This document shows positions 5,438-5,906 of a stretch of DNA of 5,906 bases, in pieces (the first letter of the stretch is position 1; each line of letters begins with the position of its first letter). The stretch comes from a bacterium (GTDB lineage Bacteria; CAIJMQ01; JAADFP01). The notes under the pieces are model-generated. The model saw nothing but the letters and a program-made list of their open reading frames with translations. It was not told where the DNA came from and did no database searches. The DNA is taken from positions 1 through 5,906 of the forward strand of contig JALUVB010000154.1 in NCBI GenBank assembly GCA_027021085.1, read 5' to 3'. A program made the position numbers and the translations under genes.

Positions 5438-5906
5438 GTGAGAAGGATTACTAATACTCGAGTGTCTTTTGTAATTTCAGCCCTTGTTATTCTGTTATTG
5501 CTGGTTTCTTCTTCCCTGTTTAGCCAGACAGCCATAGAGAAGCATATGGAATTGGGGAAGGCACATCTTAGAATTAGAGAATGGGACAAGGCAAGAGAGG
5601 AATTCCAGCAGGTGCTTAAACTTGACCCGGATAACTCATTGGCAAAGAGTTATCTTAAAAAAGTTGATTTCTTGGAGGCCAGGGCAATAAAGGAGGCCAA
5701 GGTAGCAAAGGTAGAGGCAAAGCTAAAAGAAGTAGATAAACTGCTGAAAGGTAACGAGTTTGATTTGGCCGGTAAGGCACTGCAGGAAGCAAAGGCCATA
5801 TACCCGGAGTACAGAAAGATAGCAGTTTACGAGAAAAAGATAGCTGAGGCAAAGCGGCGTGCAGAGGAGAAGAGGCAGCAGGAGATAGCGCGGCAGAAGG
5901 AATTGG
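5438..5906 (+). CDS. Exported TPR/coiled-coil protein, 3' end missing; possible N-terminus of the secretin (PilQ/GspD)
   Basis: The gene starts at GTG 5438, two bases after the previous stop and behind a strong AGGAGG. It runs off the window after 156 complete codons. Residues 1-29 form a Sec signal peptide: basic MRRITNTR, a hydrophobic core FVISALVILLLLV, and SSSLFS before a probable cleavage at Gln30. A clear TPR motif follows (about 32-65, with LGKAHLRIREWDKAREEF and LDPDN). A second, weaker helical pair (about 101-128) has GNEFDLAGKALQEAK. The rest is a Lys/Glu/Ala-rich coiled coil (76-100 and 128-156). In pilM-N-O-P operons the next gene is normally the secretin, and some secretins, notably of PVC bacteria, are said to carry TPR-type N-terminal extensions. 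That identity is inference: no secretin domain lies in the visible part. A separate periplasmic TPR assembly factor is the alternative. Confidence 0.8.
   Translation, partial: MRRITNTRVSFVISALVILLLLVSSSLFSQTAIEKHMELGKAHLRIREWDKAREEFQQVLKLDPDNSLAKSYLKKVDFLEARAIKEAKVAKVEAKLKEVDKLLKGNEFDLAGKALQEAKAIYPEYRKIAVYEKKIAEAKRRAEEKRQQEIARQKEL

Noticed and set aside
1-5906. CRISPR array, tRNA/rRNA genes, insertion sequences
   Set aside because: I found no regularly spaced direct repeats, no tRNA cloverleaf with a CCA end, no rRNA-like stretch, and no transposase motif or terminal inverted repeats.

Overview
The window suggests a diderm (outer-membrane-bearing) bacterium. It carries an inner-membrane/periplasmic alignment complex of the type IV pilus / type II secretion kind, and such complexes lead to an outer-membrane secretin. 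Base composition is mid-range and starts are ATG or GTG. No marker gene fixes the phylum. The PilO-like protein resembles Akkermansia Amuc_1100 in layout, and the operon order fits that locus. This is compatible with the PVC group or another uncultivated diderm lineage, but it is inference only.

Layout: all convincing genes are on the + strand. (1) Bases 1-2088 are the 3' part of a long secreted, multidomain surface protein: the tail of a LamG/concanavalin-type jelly roll followed by about four Ig/FN3-like beta-sandwich repeats. (2) Bases 2089-2307 hold no convincing gene. They contain several inverted repeats and a good sigma70-like promoter candidate. (3) Bases 2308-2364 may be an 18-codon leader ORF that has a Shine-Dalgarno sequence and ends in an ATGA overlap with the next gene. 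(4) Bases 2361-5906 are a tight operon: a PilM-PilN fusion, a PilO/GspM-like protein, a PilP/GspC-like protein, and the start of an exported TPR/coiled-coil protein that may be the N-terminus of the secretin. The gaps are 12, 0 and 2 bases.

How the genes would work together: the PilM half is a cytoplasmic actin-like scaffold that would contact the assembly ATPase. The PilN half crosses the inner membrane and would pair in the periplasm with the PilO-like protein through ferredoxin-like domains. The PilP/GspC-like protein reaches from the inner membrane towards the secretin. The last, exported gene occupies the position of pilQ/gspD. Gene order is that of pilM-N-O-P-Q, but the M-N fusion is the architecture of T2SS GspL, so the sequence alone does not settle pilus versus secretion system. 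No pilin, prepilin peptidase or assembly ATPase gene is visible here.

The points most worth a second look are the fusion junction, which keeps a PilN-type NLLP motif; the eroded nucleotide-binding motifs of the PilM half; the matching basic, arginine-rich insertions in the PilN and PilO domains; the possible coupled leader ORF; and a C7 run near the 3' end of the surface-protein gene, where a one-base shift would extend the protein.
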